A DNA stretch of 64,000 nucleotides, taken from assembly GCA_010356995.1 (NCBI GenBank), contig ML996695.1, positions 195,061 to 259,060 on the forward strand, read 5' to 3'. Under the pieces are notes generated by a model. That model did no database searches and had not been told where the DNA came from. It saw nothing but the letters and a program-made list of their open reading frames with translations. The stretch is from Trichodelitschia bisporula (lineage: Eukaryota > Ascomycota > Dothideomycetes > Phaeotrichales > Phaeotrichaceae). Positions 43,652-53,707 of the stretch are shown in pieces; the first letter of the stretch is position 1, and every line of letters begins with the position of its first letter. The position numbers and the translations under genes were made by a program.

Positions 43652-44474
43652 CTAGGGGTTCTTAACCACGCCCACCTGCGCCGCCTGCGATCGTTAGCTC
43701 AGCCCAACCAGAAATAAAATACGGGCAACTCACCCTCAACACGCGCCCATTAAGCAAATACCCCTTCTGCTGCGTATGAAACACAACCCCATCCTCCTTA
43801 TCTTTAACCGGCGTATGAAACACCGCCTCATGCCGATTGGGATCGAACTTCACCCCCTCCGCCGCGGGATCAAACCGGCTCACACCATGCCTCTTCAGCG
43901 TATCCAGCAACACCTTCTCCGTCAACTGCAGCCCCTTATGCAGATTCACAAGATCGGCATGGATCTCCTCCACGGGGGCCGCGTCGTGGCTCGCTAGCTT
44001 CGTCGTAGGCACGGAGGTGAGCCCCGCCTCGAGGTTGTCGAGCGAGGAGAGCAGGTCGCGCGCGAATTTTTGCAATGCGAAGTCTTTGGCTGCTTGGGCT
44101 TCGCGCTTGGTGCGGTCTTGCAGGTTGCGGTAGTCGGCGATGGCGCGGAGGTATTTGTCCTAAGGGCGTTAGCGAGCGTTGGGTGGGTGGGTGGTGGGCG
44201 GCGGGGAAGCAGAGGGGGAGTGAAGTACCTTCAATTCCATGCACTCCTTCGTCTTCGCCTCGAGCGCTTTCTTCAGCCCCAAGGTCTCCTCAGCGGACTG
44301 GGCGCTGGCCTCCGGCGATGTTTCCGTGCCGGCCTCTTTCGCTGCGGCATCGGCGTAGAAGCGGCGCGGCGTGGCGGTTGCGAGTCTAGGTACCACGGGG
44401 CGGAAGGCAGGCGATGCGGTAGGAGGGACTCGAGACAGCGGGCGCGCGGCGCGGAACAGAGTTCGCTGGATCAT
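43652..44474 (-). CDS. MGE1: mitochondrial GrpE, nucleotide exchange factor MGE1
   Basis: Exons 44474-44229, 44159-43734 and 43684-43652 encode 234 residues. Mge1 releases ADP from mitochondrial Hsp70 (Ssc1) during protein import and folding. The first 40 residues are basic and Ser/Ala/Arg-rich (MIQRTLFRAARPLSRVPPTA), a mitochondrial presequence. A coiled coil follows from about 60 to 110, with KYLRAIADYRNLQDRTKREA. The head domain has KFARDLLSSLDNLEAGL, HKGLQLTEKVLLDTLKRHGV, FDPNRHEAVFHTPV and the closing GYLLNGRVLRAAQVGVVKNP. The last exon has just 11 codons and is found by joining GRVLR to AAQVGVV. A 50-base poly(G) tract lies 28 bp upstream of the ATG. Confidence 0.92.
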
Positions 44475-44501
44475 GGCTGCGTTGTGGGAAGTTCGTCGAG
44501 G

Positions 44502-44553
<52 letters not shown>

Positions 44554-45024
44554 GGTGCGGTAGGCAGTGATCAAGCCGATACCGCGGATGCGGACTTGGG
44601 TGAAGCAAATGGGGTGGGGAGTAAGGGTAGAGAGACTGGTGAGTGCGAATTGGGACAGTAGTGATGGGATGATATGGTTGAAGTTGAGCTCGTGAGCCCT
44701 GCACAGAATATTTGCTATCCGCCCCCGCCAAGGCGAAGTGCTCGGCCCGCTGCCTCGGACGCCAAGCCCGCACGCCCGGGATGCCGTGCGGAGCGAGACC
44801 GGGGACGGGGAGCGCGAGCCTCGCGCCACACTCTCAACTCACATCGCATCGCCATCTCCCGCACCTCACCCACAACCTTAACGGGCGTGGTCGAGCCCTT
44901 CCTCTATATAAGCCACAGGCGCCCGGGACCATTGCGCACCTAGTCCGCTCTCTCGACTCCAGTCTAACTTATCCATCCCCAGCGCTTCACCACGATACAT
45001 TCGCGCTTCCTGGACACAGCAACG
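44475..45024. promoter_or_regulatory. divergent promoter MGE1 / PrpF-like gene
   Basis: A 550-bp region between two divergent ATGs. It contains the poly(G) tract on the MGE1 side and a TATA box, CTATATAAG at 44904-44912, about 113 bp before the PrpF-like ATG. The spacing suits the + strand gene. Confidence 0.6.
44503..44552. repeat. 50-base poly(G) tract
   Basis: An uninterrupted run of about 50 G on the + strand, equal to poly(C) in the MGE1 5' leader or promoter. The closest flanks are GGC on the left and AGGTGC on the right. Confidence 0.9.
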
Positions 45025-46299
45025 ATGGCAGGCTCCCAGCAAACCCTCACCTCCCTCCTCCGCCAAACGCACCTCGCCCACCGCCGCGCCCTCACCTCCT
45101 CCGGCTCCCCTCACCCACACACACCGGTCCCCACCCCCGTAACCTACTACCGCGGCGGCACCTCGCGCGCCCTCATATTCCACCCCACCGACCTCCCGAG
45201 GACCCCCTCCCTGCGCTCCACCCTCCTCCTCCAAGCCATCGGCGCCCCCGACCCCTACTCACGCCAACTCAACGGTCTGGGCGCGGGGGTCAGCAGCCTG
45301 AGCAAAGCCTGCCTCGTCTCCCGCTCACAGAACGATCCGGACGCAGATGTAGACTACACATTCATAGGCCTAGGTATCGAAAAGCCAGAAGTAGACTACG
45401 CCGGCAACTGCGGTAACATGAGCGCAGCAATCGGGCCGTATGCCTGGGAGCAGGGGCTCTTACCCTCTACCGCCTACAAAGAAGAAGGGCAGGTCACGGT
45501 GCGCATCCGGCAAACCAACACCGGCACATTAATCCACGCGCACTTCCCCGTCGCGCGCGGACAGCCCGTCGTCGACGCCAGCACGCGCATAGATGGCGTG
45601 TCCGGCCTCGGCACCCCCGTACGGCTCGACTTCCTGCAACCGGGCGGGGCGAAGACGGGGAGGCTACTCCCGACGGGAAGGGCGGTGGATGAGTTACTGG
45701 GCCTGCGGGCTAGTATCGTCGATGCTGCAAATCCGTGCGTCTTCGTCCGGGCGCAGGATATTGGGATACGCAGCACGGCGCCGCCGGGGGACATCATGTC
45801 CCAACCCGGGGTCATGGCGCGGCTGGAAGCACTGCGCACAGCAGGCGCGGTGGCCATGGGGCTGGTGAAGGAGGGAGCGCAGGTCCCGCGCGTAGTGCCC
45901 AAAATCGCGCTCATCGGGCCACGGGCCGAACAGATCGTGCTCGGCGGCGCGGTGGTGCGGGCGGGGGATGTCGATCTTGTGGTAAGGTTTATATCGGATG
46001 GGCAGGCGCACCGGGCGATTCCGCTCACCGGGGCGCTGTGTACGGCGGTTGCGGCACGGGTGGAGGGGAGTGTGGTTTGGGATATGATACGGAAGCCAGA
46101 GGCGAATGAGGGGATGGTGACGCTGGGACATGCGAGTGGAAGGGTGGTTGTGGATGCGGTTATGGATGGGGTGGGGGGGGTGGAGAGGGCGAGTGTGGTG
46201 AGGACGGCGAGGGGGTTGGTGGATGGGGTTGTTTGGTGGAATGTGACTGAGGGGACGGGGTGGGGGGATGTTTGGGGGGGGGAGGAGGGGGAGGGGTGA
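45025..46299 (+). CDS. PrpF-family isomerase (2-methylaconitate isomerase-like)
   Basis: Single exon, 424 residues. PrpF proteins have a diaminopimelate-epimerase-like double fold and isomerise 2-methylaconitate in the bacterial 2-methylcitrate cycle; fungal members act on unsaturated tricarboxylates in uncertain pathways. Support comes from TYYRGGTSRALIFHPTDLP at the front, GLGAGVSSLSKACLVS, TFIGLGIEKPEVDYAGNCGN with the Cys of the active site, SAAIGPYAWEQGL, PRTALIGP-type text (VPKIALIGPRAE) and TLGHASGRVVVDA near the end. Length is normal. No prpC/prpD homologue is adjacent, so the pathway is not implied by context. Confidence 0.85.
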   Translation: MAGSQQTLTSLLRQTHLAHRRALTSSGSPHPHTPVPTPVTYYRGGTSRALIFHPTDLPRTPSLRSTLLLQAIGAPDPYSRQLNGLGAGVSSLSKACLVSRSQNDPDADVDYTFIGLGIEKPEVDYAGNCGNMSAAIGPYAWEQGLLPSTAYKEEGQVTVRIRQTNTGTLIHAHFPVARGQPVVDASTRIDGVSGLGTPVRLDFLQPGGAKTGRLLPTGRAVDELLGLRASIVDAANPCVFVRAQDIGIRSTAPPGDIMSQPGVMARLEALRTAGAVAMGLVKEGAQVPRVVPKIALIGPRAEQIVLGGAVVRAGDVDLVVRFISDGQAHRAIPLTGALCTAVAARVEGSVVWDMIRKPEANEGMVTLGHASGRVVVDAVMDGVGGVERASVVRTARGLVDGVVWWNVTEGTGWGDVWGGEEGEG

Positions 46300-46911
46300 G
46301 GCTGAGATTGGGACTTGGACTGGATGACAGCGTGAAGAAGGCGGAAGGCGCCCGCTTTGGCTGCGGCACTTGTGAGGGTCCTTGCGCTGTTCCGTCTTGA
46401 AAGACGCGTCCTCAGGCCTGATGGGAGCACCGGAACCACATGGTTATGCCGCGGAACTGAAGTTTTACAAGATGGCGAGTACCAGAGTCACTTCATTTTG
46501 CAGTTTGTACCTTCTTGCCCTGGCCCTTTATGGAGTCTTCATGTCGGTCTAACGCAACATCATCAGCCTTCGGATTAAAAAAGCCTCGCAAGCAGCACCA
46601 AGCCGAAATCAAGGTGCCACCAAACCACCTTCCGACCGGCAGATCCACCAAGAGCGTCAAAATGACCATGAGCTCGTCCTCCGGATTTTCAAATGATCAC
46701 CACTTGGCGTCTATATTCTGGGGAATCAATACGCGAGACAGAATTATAATCAAGTTTCCATCTCAGGATAGTACTGTAGTGGCGACAGACGCCGCGGCTC
46801 AGCCTTACCGCCGGCGTCTAAATAAATATTCAAACGCAGCGGCCACTCCTCTTCTTCACAGTCCGCTACGCAGTAGACTCCGGAGACGCTGGACAAGCAA
46901 AAAGAAAAATT
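46300..46911. other. intergenic region after the PrpF-like gene
   Basis: Six hundred bases between the PrpF-like stop and the tRNA gene. No gene or RNA motif was recognised; frames are short and overlapping. Confidence 0.4.
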
Positions 46912-47000
46912 GCGGCTTACCCGGATCGAACGGGTGACCTTCAGATGCCTGGACCGAAGTACACTTCAGTCTGACGCTCTCCCAACTGAGCTAAAGCCGC
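46912..47000 (-). tRNA. tRNA-Phe (GAA) with 17-nt intron
   Basis: Read on the minus strand, an 89-nt sequence folds as a tRNA: acceptor stem GCGGCTT/AAGCCGC, D-arm GCTCAGTTGGGAGAGC, anticodon stem TCAGA/TCTGA with loop CTGAAGA and anticodon GAA, and T-arm ACCCGTTCGATCCGGGT. A 17-nt intron (46947-46963) is inserted one base 3' of the anticodon, the standard position for nuclear tRNA introns. It decodes phenylalanine codons. The A-box and B-box promoter elements are inside the gene. The terminator was not examined. Confidence 0.93.
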
Positions 47001-48788
47001 TGGTGGATCGGTGGTGAGAATATACCGTTTACGGGTTACGTCAACCAAGAATGAGGTCCCATCCACCATGAAGCTTTTATCCAGGTGGTCTTTCGGATTG
47101 GTGCTCGGCTCTGCGGCATTCAACCCCACAGGCCGGTCTGCTATGTCTGCTCGGCTTTAAGTAGCACTGATTGATGGCGTTGCAAGCTTTAGTTGCCAGG
47201 CTCCTGGGTGTCTGTTCGTATGCGGACCATTCGGACTTCCGTCAATATGCGTTGATAGGGGGACGAGGCTGACAAGAAGCAGAACTGAGTGGGGGGGGGG
47301 GAAGATGGGTATTTGTGCGACTGGGGATGGTATCGGTTAGCGAAGTGGTTACTTTGGAGCATGTATTGGAGAGTGATTGCTCTTAAGCATAAAGAGAGGA
47401 GTTAGGGTTGATCTGCTACGCCTCAGTGCCATCCTGGATCTCGGGCCAGCGAACTATATGAGGCGCTGGTACATGTTGGCACGCTGGTCTGATGTGGAAG
47501 ATATGACTTTCATATCTGGCGCTATGGGAGTGAAGTCTTGAAAGACTCAGCTACATATTGCGGAGGGCGAAGCGAGCTGTTTAAAGTTAGTGAGAGGAGG
47601 TTATTTGAGTTTCCTTGAATGCTCCTCGGAGTAGGCGAACCTCCGTCAGTACGGGCGTCCAGTTCAATTCACAGGCGGAACGGTAAGTACCGAAGGTTCA
47701 TTCATTTACACGTCCAGAACAATTCCACTTCAGATCCCCCATATGGAATAGTTCCAGGCCCGCGAATCACAAGATACGGGACGGTTAGAGTGCGGCAGGG
47801 ACCTGTCCGGTAAGTGTTCCGAGATGTATGACGACATGTCGACCTCAGTCCGACGTCGCTTCCCTCCTCAACTGCTTCCTTCCCCGTGGAGGAACTGACA
47901 AGAGCTGCTCCTTCTCTATTGAGATGCAACGTTGAGCTCGGAAAGGACAAGGATGAAGGGGAGAAGTCGCATCCATCCCGCTCCTGCCAGTTGCGGGGCC
48001 AAACCCTCGTCAGATCCGTCTTGGCCGCTCAGGCCGCTCTAGGATACCCCCAGCATTTGTAGCTATGGGGGAAGAGACGATTTGTCCGATGAAGCAACGG
48101 AGAATGCGCGAATCTTGAGATGCAAAACCTGGCAACATACACCGGCAAACCCGTGAGTCCTGTCCATCCCTACTCCTTTGAGTTTCTACTGCTGCTGTGC
48201 GAGCTTGTTCGCGACATTGTTCGCGACATCTCCCGGTCTCGGGCCCCATCAATCTACCAACCCCCTCCTCCGCATCGCGAGCCTATTCCCGTGCCGTTGG
48301 AGCTATCGCGAGAAGTCATCCCGAAGCTACTGTAGCACCTCCATCAACCCTTCTACCCTTTAACATCTGTAACCCCATCTCCCAAGCTCCCCCACTTCCC
48401 CAGCTTCTCCGCAAACGCCACTAGTCTCATCTCCCCCCCCATTGCCCCACATAGCCGCAGCACGATGCCCCCGAATCCGAGACAGGCCTTCCACCCAGGT
48501 TCTAGAAACGGGAAGCTTGCAGGAATGGCCAACCGTCGAGCCGGAGACCCTGTCCCCTGAGGGTTCGCGATCAAAACGGCCTCTTCTTCCCATGCTTGAG
48601 CACGTTCCATTCGGCCTGCATTTCGCCGACCAGACATGGTGCAATGCTGGGAAATGGGGTCGCGGATGGGCGCTATTTTGGCCTTCCGCAGCGGTGAAGT
48701 AGATCTCTCCTGGGACCTGGTTAAACGTTGGTGGAGCTCATATATGCGTTCCGTCCCGCCCAATATCAGCCCATCTTAACATCTAGCC
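47001..48788. other. 1.8-kb intergenic region
   Basis: No supported gene. A 12-bp direct repeat, TTGTTCGCGACAT, occurs twice near 48207-48232. A TATA-like CATATATG at 48739-48746 lies about 45 bp before the ATG of the sugar carrier. A minus-strand frame at 48353-48763 (136 codons, with no ATG near its upstream limit) has no motif and was not called. Confidence 0.4.
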
Positions 48789-50366
48789 ATGTACAAGCGC
48801 AAGATTGTCGTAGATGACAAAGCCATCACCGAGGGTGCTGGTCTGACACTGAAGCAGTCGCTGCTGCCGTGCTCACTTGGTGCGTCTGGAAAGTCTTCGT
48901 TTCTGATCATCACTGACTTTGTGAACAGTTACAATTCTGTTTTTCCTTTGGGGATTCGCTTACGGCCTGCTCGATGTTCTCAATTCCCATTTTCAAAAGG
49001 AACTCCACATCACTGCGAGCAAGGCGTCCGGGCTCTCGGCCGCTTACTTTGGCGCCTACTTCCTCTGTCCTCTAACCTTCTCCGGTTGGATTTTGCGGCG
49101 ATATGGCTTCCGAATCACCTTCATGACAGGCAAGTTTGACAACATCGGCTCAGGCAAAACCTGACGGTTTAGGCTTGGCTATCCTCACGGTGGGATGCTT
49201 GCTCTTCTGGCCGTCCGGAGTCAAACGCTCGTTTGGCGGGTTTTGCGGGAGCATGTTCGTTGTCGGGGCCGGCCTGGCGACCCTCGAGACGGGAGCCGAC
49301 AATTTCCTCTCCATCTGCGGGCCGCCGCGGTACTCGGAGATTCGTCTGAATCTCGCCCAGGGCGTTCAGGGCGTAGGGTCATTTGTGGCTCCACTGCTTG
49401 CATCGCGCGTCTTTTTTGCCAAAACTGTCGACACGAAGCAAGGTCTCCAGAACGTCCAATGGGTGTACCTTGGAGTGGCCTGCTTCGTGGCGTTATTGAT
49501 CGTGCTCTTCTACCTGGCGCCGATGCCCGAGGTGACAGATGCCGACATGCACGTCCAAGAAAGCGAGATCCAAGGACCGGGCGTCAAGCCGTTCCGCAAA
49601 GAATACAACCTGTTTCTCGGCGTGTGGAGCCAGTTCTGCTACGTCGGTGCTCAGGTCGCCGTGGCCAACTACTTCATCAACTTCTGTGAAGAGGCGGGCT
49701 ATAGTTCAGCCGCGTCTTGTGAGTATCCAAGTTCCGGGAAGGAGGAGCTTACTGATAGGAACAGCAAATCTGCTCGCTGTCGGGCAAGGCTTGTATGCGG
49801 CCAATCGCTTCATCGCTGCTGGGATCATGACCATTCCCGCCTTCAAGCCGCGCTTTATTCTTGCTGCCTATCTGGGCTTGTGCTTTGTCTTCGCGCTCGC
49901 CGCGACCCTCACGCATGGCCATACTAGCGTCGCCATGCTCATTCTCGTCTTGTGCTGCGAAAGCGTACGTCACCTTGACCATTTTTGGCCTCGCTGACCA
50001 ATCTAGGCGGTCTTTGCGACTATTTTCACTCTAGCCCTCCGTGGTCTCGGCCGCCGTACAAAGATAGGCGGGTCGATGCTCGTGGCGGCCATCTCTGGTG
50101 GTGCGGTGATACCGCCAATGACGGGCGCACTGGCTACGTCTTCGGGCAATTTCCATACTGCCATGGCGATTCCCACGGCGTTCTATGTCTGCGCGTATGT
50201 CTTTCCGGTCTATGCGAACTTTTTCAACGCGAAGAGCCTGGATGGTCATCGTGCTACGGATCTTAATGTTACGGATCATCGTCCCAAGGACATTGAGAAG
50301 GTTGGGAGGCCTTCTGATAATGAGAGGAAGGGAGCTACACAGATAGTTCAGGCCACTGGTAGGTGA
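48789..50366 (+). CDS. FucP-type MFS sugar transporter
   Basis: Exons 48789-48879, 48929-49129, 49173-49718, 49765-49964 and 50007-50366 encode 465 residues. MFS carrier of the fucose/glucose/galactose-H+ symporter (FucP/FGHS) type. Signs are VTILFFLWGFAYGLLDVLNS in TM1, ASGLSAAYFGAYFLCPLTFS, FVVGAGLATLETGADNFLS and GVQGVGSFVAPLLASRVFF in TM4-5, and AISGGAVIPPMTGALA in the C-terminal half. The second intron has a GC donor (GCAAGT at 49130) and a CTGAC branch site; the unspliced frame runs into a stop. The other introns are GT-AG, 42-49 bp. Probable role is monosaccharide or deoxysugar uptake. Residue 1-25 is a polar cytosolic tail. Confidence 0.85.
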
Positions 50367-51222
50367 TGGGGTCAACAAGGCGTATTATAATGTTCGCTTC
50401 CTTCATATGACGGCGCAGTGTATGACGGGCGGTAGTTTGGGTGGGATTAGAGCTTTTCCTTCATCCTGGAGGGCGTACTGTAGGTTTGGCTTTAGCAGTC
50501 GGAGTTGAGGGCTACGGTTACTGATACTCCATTATTCTGTTCCCATCAAATCGAGATGAGCATTCATTCATGTGTTGTGGACATGGGACAGAAGCGTTGC
50601 CATGTCATGAAGGAGCATACTTATCTGAGGAAGGGACATGACGCCATGTGCTTCTAGTTCAAGGAAAGAACATCGGAGGGCATTATGTTCTTGAGAGGCT
50701 CTTCCTCTCTTCCTCTTTTTGTCTTTACTTCAATCTTCGGTTTTCATAGTCGCCTTTGCACGTGTTAGAGCCTTTGCTCCCATTATCATGTCTCCGAAAG
50801 GGCGCATTCGTCACCTCGCAGGCAGGCAGAACTGATCGACTATCTTTTACCTTGCATTTCGCAAAGGCTTGGGGGCAAAATCCAGATAAATGACTCCGGC
50901 GACGGGCAATGAAGTGCAACGTCGTCCGGGGGCAAGAATAGTGCATCGCAGGATGCTCAAGGCCAAGGCTGGTGAGGGGAAGTCGAGCAGGGCTATCCTC
51001 ACTCCACCAATAACCCCGCGGCGTATTCGTCTGCCTGGGCCATGATGTCGTATGTTCCTTCGGGTTGCTAATCCCCCCGATCCTCCCCCCACCAGCTCAC
51101 TTATATTTAGCAGAACGCTTCCTCCTTGTGTAACTTCCTACATTCGATTCTCACTACTCCAATTAGCAACAACTGGTCAAACCTTCGCATTTCCGTACCC
51201 TAAACACCGGCGCCAGTATAGC
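50367..51222. other. intergenic region before the Gly-Ser-Val repeat gene
   Basis: Eight hundred and fifty bases between two + strand genes. A TATA-like TTATATTTAG at 51101-51110 lies about 115 bp before the next ATG. No gene seen. Confidence 0.4.
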
Positions 51223-52632
51223 ATGGCCACCTACTTTGACAAGCACCCCGACGAAGTCACCCTCACAGGCACAGCCGACTGGGAAGCCTACGCCGCGCGC
51301 GACCGCCAGATTGCCAGAAGGCGGTTCTATCGGCGCCTCGCGCACTTCCTCGGCCTCAGCCTGCTACTTGGCGGGCTGTGGGCGTTTACAAGGCTGAGAG
51401 CGCCACTCAGCCTCGAGGGCATCCTCGACCACGGCGTGGTACGCGGCCCTCCACCCCGCAGACAATTACTGTAACTGACACCCTCGCGGCCCTCCTGCCA
51501 CCACCGGCACCACTGCTCCGAACCGCCGCACACGGAGCAGTGGGATTTCGACGCGCCGCCGCATCTCGCGCTTAATGTTTCGTTCCATCCGCCTCCGCAT
51601 AATTGGCATGAGCATGCCGCGAGCTTGACTTTTGTACCTGCGCCGGTGGGGCAGGGCCCTGCGGTTCGGGTTGAGGCGAAGAGTTATGGGTTTCATGCCG
51701 AGGCTACGGCCGCGGACACCGGGCTCAGCATCTCGACGCCATACTTCGACCATGGCGGGTGTGTCGCGCTGCATGTCACGGCGTACGTCAAGCCTGACAC
51801 CCCGCTGGAGTTCCTCGATATTTCAGTGGAGGGCGTACATGTCGACTTCAGGGCGGTGGAGGGGCTGCGGCCGGGGAAGGCGAATTTCACCCTCACTACG
51901 GCGAGTCTGACTGGCGGTGCGGGGCTGGCTCCGCGGCGTACGGTTGTCAGGGTCGGGTCGGGGAGTGTGAATGGGGATTGGGCGTTGAGGGATTTTTTGG
52001 GGTTCTATGTCGAGACAGGGAGTGTGAGCATCGATGTCAAGCCCGAAGAGGAGGAGAAGGAGGGCGTGAGGCCGACGTTTGAGGTCGAGGTTGGGACGGG
52101 GAGTGTGCAGCTGCGGTATCCGCCTGTTGGGTGGGTTGTGCCGCGGCGGGAGTATGTGACGAAGATTGGGGCGCGCACTGGGAGTGTGGGTGGGAATATT
52201 GTGCATGGCGTCGAGACGGATGTGCTTGTCGGCCGGGGGAGGGGGGATAAGGGCCGGGTGGGGAGTGGGAGTATTAACCTGGCTGTGAAGCCGGTTGAGG
52301 GGAGGTGGAATTCGACGCTGAGTACGGAGGGCAGGGGAAGTACGAATGTTAGGGTCTTGACGCCGGTCCATGCCGAGGGTGCGTGGAAGGGGTTGAGGAG
52401 TAGCCATCGGGAGGGGGTGGGGAGTGTGAATTTGCATTATCCGGCTGTTTGGGAGGGGAGGATTAAGGGCACTACTCAGGGCTGGGGCAGCTTGAGTGTT
52501 CGTGGGAGTGGTGTGGAGGTTATCAAGGAGAGTAGAGGGGAGATTGAGGCGGTTAAGGGGCATGGGGAGGGGAGTGAGTTGGAGTTTTGGGTGGGTATGG
52601 GAAGTGGACACTTGTTTGTTGGGGATGATTAG
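51223..52632 (+). CDS. single-pass membrane protein with repeated GSV motifs
   Basis: Exon 1 (51223-51438) and exon 2 (51541-52632) encode about 435 residues. The intron of about 102 bp is my placement: it starts GTACGC, has a strong CTGTAACTGAC branch site and ends CGGAGCAG; an alternative acceptor three bases earlier adds one residue. Both choices join to WDFDAPPHLALNVSF. The N-terminal 40 residues are polar and basic (ARDRQIARRRFYRRLAHF), then one transmembrane helix FLGLSLLLGGLWAF at 43-57. The exported part has at least seven motifs of the GSV type (VRVGSGSVN, YVETGSVSID, VEVGTGSVQLR, GARTGSVGGN, RVGSGSINLAV, GVGSVNLHY, GWGSLSVRG), spaced 25-50 residues, which suggests a beta-solenoid or adhesin-like fold. 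Function unknown. The start is an ATG. Confidence 0.6.
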
Positions 52633-53707
52633 GGGCGGGAGGAGGCTTATGAGTGAGAGAGGGATTGTTTTTCGTACAGCTTCTTGTAGCGTGTTCAAAA
52701 ATGCAGTTCGCCGCCAGCCTAATGATACATCCCGCGCGCCTAACCTCAGCCTTGCGCCTTCCGTCCCTCCTCATCTCACATGACCTGGCGTTTTGGTGTC
52801 ACGTCTTTGTTCGTGGACGACGCACAACCCTTCCTTCCACCCTCCATACGACACCTCACCTCTTACAGCCTCAGTAGATGTCCAAACTATGGCAATGATG
52901 TTGATTCTTCAATCCCTTTTTGCCGCGCCACATCTTCCAATTCAGAACGGCTGTGGTGTCGAAGCCTAAATTTACAACGAACCCGTCCCTCATCCTGACG
53001 CATCTCTAGCCTTAAGACGCCTCATATAACCAGTTTCTCCTCCTCATCTATCTTCGCCTTACTAATCACCCCAGGTTCCCCAGATATTAGTTCTTAGCGG
53101 ATGTGCAATCCAAGATTCGCTCGCCAATCATTGCGCGCAATCTATCTCGAGATGACAGAACACTCCGGTACTCTACCCCGGAGACCATTCGCGGCACTTC
53201 CCAACCCCATCCTTTTCATTCATTCACCTCCCTCCGCCAGCTAGGAAGGCGATCTTCAGGCACTCTCCGGCGATGCCCTCATCAACTACATTCGACGTGG
53301 GCCATTTGTGGCTAACAAGCCGAACGTGCTCTCTTCCAGATTTGCCGGGCGCCGAATGTGTTAAGATCGGCAAGGATGACGAGCATTGCTGTGGCGTTCG
53401 ACTCGCTCTCATTGCCGTATCCAGCTAACATTTTAGACTATAATTCTCTCATTCGAGTATAACCCTCGAAGTACCTGCCCCTTGCCCCTCCGGCTCGTGG
53501 CCATATTTCATCTGTTCCAGAGTTCGCCGTAAGGTCGTTCGTTTAACAGCAATCTATTCCACGTAGCCCAGCATCTAATTCTCCTTATCGAGTTCGCGCA
53601 CACCTTGGGAGCCGCACATTCTTAATACCACCACCGCCCGCGACGTGGTTGCAATGTGATCGCCCGTCGTTCCCTCCTACATTCGTTTTTGGGGAAGAGT
53701 AAGGACC
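52633..53707. other. intergenic region before the FAD oxidase gene
   Basis: One kilobase between two + strand genes. Frames are short and unsupported. It should hold the promoter of the oxidase gene; no TATA box was placed. Confidence 0.4.

Noticed and set aside
48353-48763. 136-codon minus-strand frame
   Set aside because: No ATG near its upstream limit, no family similarity, and it lies in the promoter region of the sugar carrier.
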